Shown here: in pieces, positions 1 to 7,494 of the stretch
Position numbering within the stretch: the stretch's first letter is position 1
Layout of the letters: each line of letters opens with the position of its first letter
Source of the DNA: Deltaproteobacteria bacterium
Lineage (GTDB): Bacteria > Desulfobacterota > DSM-4660 > Desulfatiglandales > B25-G16
Reading direction: 5' to 3'
Length of the DNA: 20,745 bases
NCBI GenBank assembly: GCA_019308645.1
Contig: JAFDHR010000014.1
Span: 1-20,745, forward strand
Made by a program: the position numbers and the translations under genes
Notes under the pieces: generated by a model
Databases searched by the model: none
The model's input: the letters and a program-made list of their open reading frames with translations, nothing else
Told to the model about the DNA's origin: nothing

Positions 1-408
1 GTTGCTGAGCAACTCCCGGGTGATACGGTTATTTTGACTGCCGGTTGTGCAAAATACCGCTACAACAAGCTTGATTTAGGTGATATTGGCGGCATTCCCA
101 GGGTACTTGATGCAGGCCAGTGCAATGATTCATATTCTCTTGCAGTTATTGCCCTAAAATTGAAAGAAGTTTTTGGACTTGAAGATATTAACGATCTTCC
201 TATTTCCTATGATATAGCATGGTATGAACAAAAGGCCGTTGCAGTACTTCTTGCTCTTCTGTTTCTTGGAGTTAAAGGAATCCGCCTGGGGCCAACACTG
301 CCAGCCTTTGTGTCTCCAAATGTCCTCAAGGTTCTGGTAGAAAAGTTTGATATCAAACCAATTGGTGAAGTTAAGGCAGATGTCGACGCAATGATGGCCG
401 GCAAATAA
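1..408 (+). CDS. hcp: Hybrid cluster protein (hydroxylamine reductase), C-terminal part
   Basis: This is the last 135 codons of a hybrid cluster protein; the reading frame is open from base 1, so the gene begins outside the window. Visible family features are the AGCAKYRYN motif near the start of the fragment and the [10 protein letters not shown] motif, both contributing cysteines around the hybrid 4Fe-2S-2O cluster, and the conserved tail containing [14 protein letters not shown]. Family knowledge: Hcp is a cytoplasmic redox enzyme of anaerobes, now regarded mainly as an NO or hydroxylamine reductase in nitrosative stress, and is often controlled by a CRP/FNR-type regulator (HcpR or FNR). 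A CRP/FNR regulator does lie about 7 kb to the right on the other strand; a regulatory link is inference. The gene ends with TAA and is followed by a GC-rich hairpin at about 434-477. Confidence 0.95.
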   Translation, partial: VAEQLPGDTVILTAGCAKYRYNKLDLGDIGGIPRVLDAGQCNDSYSLAVIALKLKEVFGLEDINDLPISYDIAWYEQKAVAVLLALLFLGVKGIRLGPTLPAFVSPNVLKVLVEKFDIKPIGEVKADVDAMMAGK

Positions 409-427
409 TTTCAGACATGTTTTGGCA

Positions 428-478
428 TGCCCGCCCAGCCCGCTATTCCAGCCCGACATACGGCAGGCGGGTCTGGGC
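428..478. repeat. GC-rich hairpin repeat downstream of hcp
   Basis: A GC-rich island in otherwise AT-leaning DNA. Bases 434-443 pair with 467-477 to make a 10-bp stem (CCCAG/CTGGG and CCCGC/GCGGG) with a single bulged T at 472. There is no T-run after it, so it is not a classical intrinsic terminator. Bases 451-475 match 18107-18131 at 23 of 25 positions, so this is a dispersed repeat and not just a local hairpin. It may protect the hcp transcript 3' end. Confidence 0.6.
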
Positions 479-607
479 CGGGGATGATCAGGATATTAAC
501 AAATCATTTAGATCTAATTTATCCTATCAAAAAGTTCTGTCGAGAACAGGTTGATTGAAGAAATTAATAGGTGGATTGTGTATTCTTAGGGCTGGTATTT
601 TCAACTG

Positions 608-1630
608 CTATAGGTGATATTTTTCACGAAGCCTCTCAGAAAGCCGCCTGATTATTTTGAAGGCCTTTTCTACAGTTTTTTCGCCATCAGGATTGACCAG
701 ACAGCATGTGGCAGGTGAAAGCATACTTTGAGATAAAAGAAGTTCTAAATCAATCCCCTTCTTCTCTAAAGAAAGCCACATCTCCTCAAGCCGTTTTTCC
801 AGGGAGACCATGTCTTCCTTCTCAAAATGCTCGAAGTTGGTAGGCACAATACCCCACACAAGAATCCCTCCCCGTTCTAAAAACCTCCGGATGGACGATC
901 TATATAATGGGAACACCTCTCCATTGGTATAGACATCAATCGATAAGATATCCAAATCCTGCCCAAGAAGAAAATCCCAATCCGGATTGCCGCACAGGTG
1001 TACCCCGCGCGGTCTGTCAATCATGGAGAAAAAAGTCTCCATATCACCCCGAGCCGCTTGATCTCCATAGCCTGCCATAGCACTGAACAAGAATTGAAGA
1101 CCCGGTTCATCCACAAACATAAAGGCATTAGTATTAAGCTTCTTGAGTTGACTGAGTTGAATATTTACCCTTTTGGCCAGAAATTCCAGCATAAATGACC
1201 GGACCGTATCGTCAAAAATTATCGGCCGGTCATCCTGATCCACTACCCTAAATCCGAAACTTATAGGTCCTTCTAATTGCCCACGAATGGCTGGACGATT
1301 CGATAAATTAAGCTCTAAAAATTTTCTGTATACAACGGAATAGGCGTCACTAATATCAAAATATTCCGGCTCGTCGAAATGCTCCATAGTTTCTTCCACT
1401 TCACGTATAAATTTTTCCATGGAAAAACGAAGGGTGCGTTTTTCCAGATCGAGCAGGATACCGGGAAAATGCTCGGATACCTGGACATACATATCTTCAT
1501 AGTAACTAAAGAGTGGGAGTTGAGGCCAGAATGGGACATCTACGGACAGGGCTATCTCAAGGGCCCGATCTACATCCTTATGCGGCATGATTCCCATAGC
1601 TGTTGTGAGAAGATTTCCAGGAATGGCCAT
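608..1630 (-). CDS. MetE/UROD-superfamily methyltransferase-like protein
   Basis: A 340-residue protein resembling the catalytic barrel of cobalamin-independent methionine synthase and related uroporphyrinogen-decarboxylase-fold methyltransferases. The start is set at MAIPGN because an AGGGGA ribosome-binding site sits 5 nt before that ATG; an in-frame ATG six codons upstream would lie before it. In this numbering the sequence shows VDEPGL at about 173-178, an HLC motif at 211-213 that matches the first two zinc ligands of MetE, and a CC pair at 309-310 in the position of the last zinc cysteine. It lacks the N-terminal half of full-length MetE. Family knowledge: such short proteins act as corrinoid- or thiol-directed methyltransferases or as core methionine synthases; the substrate is unknown here. 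It lies 120 bp downstream of the broken barrel gene and may be read from the same promoter. Confidence 0.75.
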   Translation of the reverse strand: MAIPGNLLTTAMGIMPHKDVDRALEIALSVDVPFWPQLPLFSYYEDMYVQVSEHFPGILLDLEKRTLRFSMEKFIREVEETMEHFDEPEYFDISDAYSVVYRKFLELNLSNRPAIRGQLEGPISFGFRVVDQDDRPIIFDDTVRSFMLEFLAKRVNIQLSQLKKLNTNAFMFVDEPGLQFLFSAMAGYGDQAARGDMETFFSMIDRPRGVHLCGNPDWDFLLGQDLDILSIDVYTNGEVFPLYRSSIRRFLERGGILVWGIVPTNFEHFEKEDMVSLEKRLEEMWLSLEKKGIDLELLLSQSMLSPATCCLVNPDGEKTVEKAFKIIRRLSERLREKYHL

Positions 1631-1750
1631 ATGTTCCCCTTTTAACACGTATGATAGGTATAGGTCTCTATTAGATATCCTGATCCCAGAAGCTGGCGCG
1701 GTATCGTATGGGGATATAAATCGGTTGACCTGCGTAACGGCAAAGCTTTG

Positions 1751-3147
1751 CTAAAAATAGTACTTCACCGATGCATAAATTTTGTAGTCATTTATTTTAT
1801 CTCCATATTCAGTATAGTCCTTACCCAAAAGGAATGTAGCTTTAAGGTCGAGTTCAAGATTGGTTATGGGGGTATATGTTATCTGAGGCGTGATTGCTGC
1901 GCTTTTATCATTTATATTGTAGATACAGGCCATAGAAGGAGTGAAATATAAAATGTTAAAGGGCTCTTTTTGAGTCACCTTTAAGTAAAGATAATCTCTC
2001 ATTACTGTCTGTTTGTTATAGAATTGACTTCCATATTTCCTGCTTGTGGCAAGCTTAGCCATGCTTCCGCTGCTAATGTACTCCTGATATCCGTCTTCAA
2101 TCAGGGTGAAGTAATCTGTCATTTCATCTTTGGTGTAACCCTGACCGTTCCTGTAATATTCGAAAATAAAAGTTGTGTCACTCTTTGTCAGATAGCGCAT
2201 GCCAAGAAGAAAATTCAATACATCATCTTTTTCTTCTATGAGGTTGCCTGCTTGATCAGCGATATATTTAACATAATCCAGAACAACAGCTGCTTCACCA
2301 TGAACCTCAAAATTAGGAGAAAGGTTTTTAGAAAAGTCGAATCCGAAACGGTCATTAACTTCTTCTCCAAGCAGGAACATAACGTCCAAATCTGTATCGA
2401 AAGTGAAAAAATAAATTTTACTTCCCCAGACAATCTCCCTTTCCGTACCCCACTCATCATTGACATGTTTCGATACAGGAAGAATTACAGGCGTTAAGGC
2501 TATGGTCTTTAGCTGGCCACCCATACTTTTTATCAGATCACCGGTAGCAACATAGTATCCTTCCAGGGTTGCATCCGGATCTTCTATATCTTTCGGGCGA
2601 CTGAAAAAGGCTACCGGGTTCCAGGCATATCCCTTGCCCCACTTTAAGACTTTTTTGCCCGCATCTAATGTTGTAGACGGACCGGGCAGCAGAGATACAT
2701 AAGCCTCTTCTGTTCGCCGGTCATTTTCCCAGTCTTCATCACCATTATAGTAAAGATCTCCATTAAGGCGCGCGTAAAGTTTTACTATGCTAACCTGGTA
2801 ACTCCCCTCAACCTTGAGATTCAAATCCGTTTGAAAAAAGGTGTCATCATCCCTTCCGTTCGGGTATTTTTGATGAAAGAGGAGGCTATCTTCATCCAGG
2901 CCCTTTACCGTCTCGGATATCTCGAGCTCGGCTTTGAACTCGTAAGGTTTTTTTTCAACCTCAGGGATTTCAAAGTCGAGATTGAGTGTATCAGAAGTCT
3001 GAGATTGAGTGTATCAGAAGTCTGGTCCTCTGCTCTTGCATATCCGTGCAAAGAAATAGCCGGAAAAACCAAAAGCCACCATAGAAGAAAAAGGGTATAT
3101 TTCCTGAGCTCGCAGCAGCAAAATTGTGAAAAGCGTGTAAAAAACAT
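1751..3147 (-). pseudogene. Outer-membrane beta-barrel protein gene, frameshifted by a 23-bp duplication
   Basis: The first frame begins at 3147 and encodes a signal peptide: a charged start, the core YTLFLLWWLLVF, and a probable cleavage after ARA before EDQ. The second frame covers the rest, ending at 1751 with KYYF and a terminal aromatic residue typical of barrels inserted by BAM. The body has alternating aromatic/hydrophobic strands (EGYYVATGD, DTTFIFEYYRNGQGY, ELDLKATFLLGKDY) and no long hydrophobic helix. The two frames are separated by an exact 23-bp tandem duplication (2978-3023). Removing one copy gives EDQTSDTLNLDFEIPEVEKK read directly into the barrel frame and a total of 1374 bp, 457 residues. 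A TGA lies in the barrel frame within the duplicated copy, so no bypass start can restore the export signal. The gene follows the LolA-like gene by 45 bp. Likely an outer-membrane partner of the ABC/LolA-like set; cargo unknown. Confidence 0.8.
2978..3023. repeat. Exact 23-bp tandem duplication inside the barrel gene
   Basis: Bases 2978-3000 and 3001-3023 are identical. Since 23 is not a multiple of three, the duplication shifts the frame. The gene is intact with one copy. The two copies have no difference, consistent with a very recent event, a reversible slippage site or an assembly error. Confidence 0.95.
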
Positions 3148-3192
3148 GCCTGACTTTCACATCCTTCTTCGATTTTCAGCAGTGTGACTATG

Positions 3193-3924
3193 CTATCTGA
3201 GACTTTCCACTTTCGGCATATAATTTAAGGAAAAAATTTCATCAGGCAAATCTTTTTTCTTAACCTTTGCAAAAATAATAATCGACCTGTAGTCTTTATA
3301 AAGAGGGCTGTCTGTCTCTATTACGGCAGGGCGTACAATTCCTCCGCCAAAATCCTTGATATTCTTAAAATAAAGGGTCTTGATCAACATGCCTGACGAG
3401 GCGAAGCATTCTATTTTGACTGGAAGAGGTCTTTTACCGTCAACCCACATTTTAACTCTGTCGTAAGCAACGGTCTTTGTCTTTGCTTTAAGGTAAAGGA
3501 TATGTCCTTTATCTGCCTCTTCAACTTTATCACAGTCATATTCCGCACTATAATCTACCCGCATAATATCCGAATTATTGAACACTCCTCCGGTTACCGA
3601 CTGAAGACTGGTTATGCGTATCGGTTTGCCGACATTAGGAATATAAAGCCACATGTTTTCCCCGATCCGCAGGGTGCTCCTCCCTTTTTCACTGGCCGGA
3701 GATAGAAAGACAGATGCAATCTTATCTTTTCCTTTTTTAACTGAATACATTACAAATTCTTTTTTTGAGCCGTCCGGCTCAATATTTATCAGCTTTCTGT
3801 ACATTTCAAAACTTTCTGGATTCAAATTACGATCAACTTTTTTAAGCATTTCATCCCCGTCAAGGGCAAATGCCGGTGCAGCGGCAAACATGCAAATAAA
3901 AATTACAAGTAGTATTTTCTTCAT
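3193..3924 (-). CDS. LolA-like outer-membrane lipoprotein-sorting family protein, exported
   Basis: A 243-residue protein with a clear signal peptide (MKKILLVIFICMFAAAPAFA, cleavage before LDGDE). The mature part matches the LolA-like family known as outer-membrane lipoprotein-sorting proteins: MYRKLINIEPDGSKKEF, RIGENMWLYIPNVGKPIRI, then SVTGGVFNNSDIMRVDYSAEYD at about 110-131. Family knowledge: these have a half-barrel fold with a hydrophobic groove and carry lipid or lipoprotein cargo across the periplasm; many sit beside MMPL or FtsX-type transporters, and the cargo is usually undefined. AAGGGG about 7 nt upstream of the ATG supports the start. Between it and the upstream permease lie 252 bp containing an inverted repeat. 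It is followed by the barrel gene. In context it is probably the periplasmic shuttle between the ABC exporter and the outer membrane. Confidence 0.87.
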   Translation of the reverse strand: MKKILLVIFICMFAAAPAFALDGDEMLKKVDRNLNPESFEMYRKLINIEPDGSKKEFVMYSVKKGKDKIASVFLSPASEKGRSTLRIGENMWLYIPNVGKPIRITSLQSVTGGVFNNSDIMRVDYSAEYDCDKVEEADKGHILYLKAKTKTVAYDRVKMWVDGKRPLPVKIECFASSGMLIKTLYFKNIKDFGGGIVRPAVIETDSPLYKDYRSIIIFAKVKKKDLPDEIFSLNYMPKVESLR

Positions 3925-3971
3925 AATACACCCCTTAAATCAATTAACTTTATTTGTAATTCAGGTTCGGT

Positions 3972-4148
3972 GGTTCACGGTTCAGAGGTTCAAGGTTTTA
4001 TCTGACAAAGCAAGCTCCGCTTTTAAAAGTAGTGTGGGCTAAAGAAACAGATTAGATATGCTTAAGGTTTCGAATCTGGCTTACCCACTAACCGTTAACT
4101 TTGAACCGTAACCCTGAGTATAAGGCCTTTAACCTTGAACCGTGAACC
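3972..4148. repeat. Long-range inverted repeat of GGTTCACGGTTC type between permease and LolA-like genes
   Basis: The left arm is 3972-3997 and the right arm 4131-4148. The right arm, reverse complemented, reads GGTTCACGGTTCAAGGTT and equals the left arm with an 8-nt piece removed. More copies of the GAACCGTGAAC-like motif lie at 4101-4110 and 4148-4160. The same motif class recurs at 9724-9756. In the - strand transcript the arms could fold with a loop of about 130 nt between the permease and the LolA-like frames. No gene is seen in the gap. Confidence 0.65.
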
Positions 4149-4176
4149 CTTGAACGGTAAACAATTACCTTTATTC

Positions 4177-5430
4177 CTATACATGCCCCAAAGCATCAAC
4201 CGGTTCCATTCTGGAAGCCTTATATGCGGGTTGCAAAGTGGCAAAAACCGATACCAGTAAAACGATTGCCGACACCCAAATAAGTTCTGAGGAGCTAATT
4301 GTCGGAGACAATAAAAGATTATCCTGCCTGCCAAAAGCATACTGTATTTTGTAAATGTTTAAAATATAAATTCCGATAATGCCGATAATATTTCCGGCCA
4401 GAGTGCTGATCAGACCGAGGGACAAGCCTTCTGCCAGAAAGAGGCCCATTATCTTGCCTGGTGCGGTTCCAATGGCGGACATCGTTCCGATTTCCCTGAC
4501 CCTTTCGTAAACAGACATCATCATAACATTTAAAATGCTTATAAGAACAATAGCGATCATAATTATTTTCATAGAAACAGTCATGATTTCTATCATTGTA
4601 GCTATATTTGAAAAAGGTGAAAGCTTTTCCCATGTATGTATTTCAAAAGCAGCTTTTCCTTTTTTATTTTTAAACTCAGCCAGAGCTGATTTAAGTTCTA
4701 TGTAAACATAGTTTAGCTTATCAAATTTCTTAATCCGTAAAGCGATTTCTATAACTTCCGGTTTTTCCATACGAAGCAAAGATTCAGCATCCTTTATATG
4801 CATATACCCTTCTTTGCCCTGGGGCCCTAAAATGCTTTCTATAATCCCGGCCACCGTAAAGTTGAGGCCGTTTACAGAGCCATCTTTGTTGTTGGCTACA
4901 AGGACCACAGAGTCTCCAATTTTAATCTTCAAACCTGCGGACAGTTTTTCAGGAATAATGATTTCTCCAGGTTTGAGCAGAATATCCGGTACTTGGCTGC
5001 CGCTGAATTTCATGCGCTCACTGACATTGGGGCAAACTTTAATTTCCTTCTCCGGATCAATTGCATTTAAGCGGATGTTGGTAGTTTCTGTAAAATTACT
5101 CAGCATAGCGCTAAGCTTTATTCTTGGTGCATAAGCCTCAACATCGGGATTCTCTTTGAGTACTTTTTCGAGCGTTTTGTAGCCTTTTTGATTAATGGTC
5201 AGATTTAGCGGCGAAGTATCTATAGAAGCTACATAACCTTTTTTATGGATCTGCATTTGAGCCAGGTTTGAGTCGGTAATCTGGCCGATCATCATTTCTT
5301 TAAATGAGCCTGCAAGTCCTGAAAAAAGTATCACCATCAATAGGCCGAGTGTGATTAGCATAGAGGTCAGCAAAGTCCTTCGCTTGTATCGCATAAGGTT
5401 CCTTAATGCTATTTGAAATACTCGAATCAT
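4177..5430 (-). CDS. FtsX/LolE-type ABC transporter permease
   Basis: A 417-residue inner-membrane protein with the layout of the LolC/E and MacB permease family: a first membrane helix at about 20-40, a large periplasmic MacB-PCD-type domain at about 41-280, then three helices near 282-306, 328-357 and 383-400. The cytoplasmic coupling segment SVYERVREIGTMSAIGTAPG (306-325) and the closing PAYKASRMEPVDALGHV are typical. Family knowledge: these permeases do not form a channel; they pull cargo from the inner membrane or drive periplasmic partners by a mechanotransmission stroke. The start ATG overlaps the stop of the ATPase gene by 4 bp (ATGA), so the two are translationally coupled. With the LolA-like and barrel genes downstream, the likely job is movement of lipid or lipoprotein to the outer membrane; a MacB-like efflux role is the alternative. 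Confidence 0.92.
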   Translation of the reverse strand: MIRVFQIALRNLMRYKRRTLLTSMLITLGLLMVILFSGLAGSFKEMMIGQITDSNLAQMQIHKKGYVASIDTSPLNLTINQKGYKTLEKVLKENPDVEAYAPRIKLSAMLSNFTETTNIRLNAIDPEKEIKVCPNVSERMKFSGSQVPDILLKPGEIIIPEKLSAGLKIKIGDSVVLVANNKDGSVNGLNFTVAGIIESILGPQGKEGYMHIKDAESLLRMEKPEVIEIALRIKKFDKLNYVYIELKSALAEFKNKKGKAAFEIHTWEKLSPFSNIATMIEIMTVSMKIIMIAIVLISILNVMMMSVYERVREIGTMSAIGTAPGKIMGLFLAEGLSLGLISTLAGNIIGIIGIYILNIYKIQYAFGRQDNLLLSPTISSSELIWVSAIVLLVSVFATLQPAYKASRMEPVDALGHV

Positions 5431-6140
5431 TTTTTTTCCTCCTGTACAAACGTTGGACTGTGTTTAGGGTCAAGAAGCCTGCCGTCTTCCAGAGTATGAA
5501 TAACCTCAGCTTCTTCCATGACTCCGGGATCATGGGTGGAAAAGATGAATGTAGTTTTGAATTCATCCCGCATGGCACGCATAAGTCGAATGACATTTAC
5601 TGCAGATTTTTTGTCCAGGTTTGCTGTAGGCTCATCTGCAAGAACAAGTTTTGGCTGTGTTACCAGAGCCCGTGCCACAGCGACTCGTTGTTTCTGACCT
5701 CCTGAAAGCTGGTCGGGAAATTTATCTTTCTGATTCAGCATTCCCACTGATTCGAGAACCTTTAATACCATTTCCTTTCGTTTTGATATGGATTCATTTT
5801 TTATCATTACGAGAGGATATTCAACGTTTTCATAGGTGGTAAGCACCTGAAAAAGGTTGAATGCCTGAAAGATAAACCCAAGGGTAGAGCCCCTGAACGT
5901 TGCGCGACGCCTGCGATTAAAAGTATCCACCTGCTCTTTTCCGATACAAACCTTTCCCTTTGTCGGCTTGTCAAGACACCCGATGAGGTTCAACATGGTG
6001 GTTTTTCCGCTCCCGGAAGGGCCTACAAAAGTAACAAAGGAGGCCTCATCAATGGAAAGAGTAACATCCTGTAAGGCTTTGACCTGCACCTCCCCTGTCT
6101 GGTAAGTTTTTGAAACATTATCAATCTGAACCAAAGCCAT
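5427..6140 (-). CDS. LolD/MacB-type ABC transporter ATPase
   Basis: A 237-residue nucleotide-binding subunit. The start MALVQIDNVSKTY is chosen because AAGGAGA lies just upstream; the frame is open for 22 more codons but those look non-coding. Motifs are complete: Walker A GPSGSGKTT at 40-48, Q-loop FQAF near 91-94, signature LSGGQKQR at 145-152, Walker B LVLADEP at 165-171, D-loop NLD, and H-loop histidine 203 (STHD). It powers the permease encoded by the overlapping next gene. The upstream 132 bp hold a 47-bp palindromic element and separate it from the NifX-like gene, with which it may be cotranscribed. Confidence 0.95.
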   Translation of the reverse strand: MALVQIDNVSKTYQTGEVQVKALQDVTLSIDEASFVTFVGPSGSGKTTMLNLIGCLDKPTKGKVCIGKEQVDTFNRRRRATFRGSTLGFIFQAFNLFQVLTTYENVEYPLVMIKNESISKRKEMVLKVLESVGMLNQKDKFPDQLSGGQKQRVAVARALVTQPKLVLADEPTANLDKKSAVNVIRLMRAMRDEFKTTFIFSTHDPGVMEEAEVIHTLEDGRLLDPKHSPTFVQEEKK

Positions 6141-6177
6141 AATCTTCTCCTTTTTTGAAAAGCAGATTGAACTAGTA

Positions 6178-6224
6178 TTGATGAATTCGTAAAAAGTAAA
6201 AACCACTTTTTACGAAACTATCAA
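6178..6224. repeat. 47-bp palindromic element in the leader of the ABC operon
   Basis: The inner arms TTCGTAAAAAGT (6186-6197) and ACTTTTTACGAA (6205-6216) are a perfect 12-bp inverted repeat with a 7-nt loop. After three unpaired bases on each side the pairing resumes with TTGAT (6178-6182) and ATCAA (6220-6224). It lies 38 bp before the ATPase start, in the untranslated leader on the - strand. The T-run is inside the stem and not after it, so it is not a standard terminator. It looks like a short palindromic (REP- or MITE-like) unit; an operator is possible. Confidence 0.7.
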
Positions 6225-6272
6225 ATATCAATCAGGATACCGTTGGATCGCGCAAAAATCAAAAGAAATCCC

Positions 6273-6665
6273 TCAATTTAGCTTTAAAACTCTTTTTACA
6301 GCATCATCAACACGGCCTTTAAACTCGAAATGAGTTTTGCCACTATTTCTCAGTGCATCAATCATTTTGGAACCAAAGGACCCTGCAACTATGATGTCTA
6401 TGTCCCTTTGGGCAAGGAAATTTGCCGCTGAAGGCCCTGCGCCACCACTTGCATCTCTGTAAGGGTTATCAATAACCTCAATCAATTCCCCTTTGTTATT
6501 AAAGATAAGATAATAAGGGCATTTAGCAGCCATATTGCTTACAGATGCTTTTGCAGTTTTACCACTGGCCGCAACCGCAATTTTCATCTTTTCCAGCTCG
6601 CCAGCATTGGCCATAACCGGACAAAGAAGTAAGATTGCAAGGCTTATAAAAACTATTCTTTTCAT
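6273..6665 (-). CDS. Exported NifX/NifB-type cofactor-binding domain protein
   Basis: A 130-residue protein with a signal peptide (MKRIVFISLAILLLCPVMANA, then GELE). The mature part is one dinitrogenase iron-molybdenum cofactor (NifX/NafY/NifB C-terminal) domain: KIAVAASGKTAKASVSNMAA, KCPYYLIFNNKGELIEVIDN, DASGGAGPSAANFLAQRDID and IIVAGSFGSKMIDALRNSG follow the family pattern. Cys49 in KCPYYLI is the only cysteine of the mature protein. An AGGAGGA site gives a strong translation start. Family knowledge: members bind iron-sulfur or Fe-Mo clusters in the cytoplasm; an exported version is unusual, and its ligand is unknown. No nitrogenase genes are in the window. It sits between a redox-type operon and the ABC exporter genes, and could deliver or scavenge a metal or cluster in the periplasm; that is inference. 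Confidence 0.8.
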   Translation of the reverse strand: MKRIVFISLAILLLCPVMANAGELEKMKIAVAASGKTAKASVSNMAAKCPYYLIFNNKGELIEVIDNPYRDASGGAGPSAANFLAQRDIDIIVAGSFGSKMIDALRNSGKTHFEFKGRVDDAVKRVLKLN

Positions 6666-6692
6666 ATTAAATTCCTCCTATGTCTTAATATT

Positions 6693-6723
6693 AAAAATAC
6701 CTATGACAAGGATAGGTATTTTT
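6693..6723 (-). terminator. Intrinsic terminator-like hairpin after the DUF2249 gene
   Basis: AAAAATACCTAT (6693-6704) pairs with ATAGGTATTTTT (6712-6723) as a 12-bp stem with a 7-nt loop. On the - strand the stem ends in a T-run and lies 39 bp after the stop of the gene ending at 6762, and just before the NifX-like start. The T-run on the other strand makes it potentially bidirectional. The stem is AT-rich and may be weak. Confidence 0.6.
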
Positions 6724-6761
6724 TCAGTATCCTGTCAAAATAAGACGGTACACTGTCTTTT

Positions 6762-7472
6762 TTACTTTTTGCCTTTATAGACTGTGCCTACAGCAGGATT
6801 CTTTTCTCCATATTTTTCAGCCAGTTCCTTTAATATGTCTGATCGCGATTTTCCCTTTTTCTCCATATTTTTTATTAATATATAGGCGCCGAATAGCGGG
6901 GAAGGGCCAATCTCTGAGGCAAAGGTTCCGGCTCCCTGGTTCCAGACAAACATGGAAAAGAGCTCATCCAGTTCCTCTACGGTAACACCTGCGGCATACC
7001 CTTTTACCAGTTCCCTCGTGGCCTGGCGGTATCGACCTCCGCCAACACCATTTGCTAAGGATAGTAGGTACCTGGTCTTCTGATCAATTGCCGGATTTTC
7101 CTTTTCCCATATCAATTTCCAGAAGGGTACAATAATATTTACCAGCTCATTGTCAATCTCTTTAAAATTCAAGATAGCAGTTGGCTTCAAGGGGACATCC
7201 ATTCCTCCTGGCAAGGTTGGTTCTTTCTCTTCAGTTCTATGAAAATATACCCTGTATTCGTCATTGGATACCTTATCCGTAAGGTATTCAAATCCCAGGT
7301 CAGAAAGGGCACTATAGAGCGGTATAGGCTCAAAGCTCTGAATCACGCATAATCCCTCTCCCACTTCGATCTTTTTTGCCTTTGCCAGGATCATGGGCAG
7401 AAAATTTCCCTTCAGCTCCCTGACGTCCACTGCCTCAAATGATTCTTTTTTTTCTTGCCATTCTTTTTTCAT
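6762..7472 (-). CDS. DUF2249 domain fused to a carboxymuconolactone-decarboxylase-like domain
   Basis: A 236-residue protein. Residues about 12-80 form a DUF2249 domain (VDVRELKG, GEGLCVIQSFEPIPLYSAL, LGFEY). Residues about 100-225 resemble a carboxymuconolactone decarboxylase/AhpD-type helical domain (KTRYLLSLANGVGGGR, then ELVKGYAAGVTVEELDELF and GAGTFASEIGPSPLFGAYIL). The CxxC pair that makes AhpD a peroxidase partner is absent; the only cysteine (about residue 42) is in the DUF2249 part. Family knowledge: DUF2249 proteins are common in anaerobes and denitrifiers near NO- and redox-related genes; biochemical function is not established. AAGGGGA 8 nt upstream supports the start. An FNR-type palindrome at 7522-7537 lies 51 bp upstream, so it is probably a target of the neighbouring CRP/FNR regulator. 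Confidence 0.8.
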   Translation of the reverse strand: MKKEWQEKKESFEAVDVRELKGNFLPMILAKAKKIEVGEGLCVIQSFEPIPLYSALSDLGFEYLTDKVSNDEYRVYFHRTEEKEPTLPGGMDVPLKPTAILNFKEIDNELVNIIVPFWKLIWEKENPAIDQKTRYLLSLANGVGGGRYRQATRELVKGYAAGVTVEELDELFSMFVWNQGAGTFASEIGPSPLFGAYILIKNMEKKGKSRSDILKELAEKYGEKNPAVGTVYKGKK

Positions 7473-7494
7473 GATTTAATCCCCTTTTTTATTC

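Noticed and set aside
2024..2497. 157-codon open frame on the + strand
   Set aside because: It lies opposite the barrel gene, has no family resemblance or ribosome-binding site, and the - strand frame shows a clear beta-barrel pattern.
2978..3023. Programmed ribosomal frameshift in the barrel gene
   Set aside because: No slippery heptamer is present at the junction, and the exact duplication explains the frame break fully.
4095..4340. 81-codon frame on the - strand at the end of the permease gene
   Set aside because: It is an out-of-frame reading of the permease 3' end plus the repeat region.
6273..6665. Evidence for nitrogen fixation
   Set aside because: The protein has only the cofactor-binding domain and an export signal, and no nif structural or assembly genes are in the window.
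6762..7472. AhpD-type alkylhydroperoxidase
   Set aside because: The CxxC catalytic pair is missing in the CMD-like domain.
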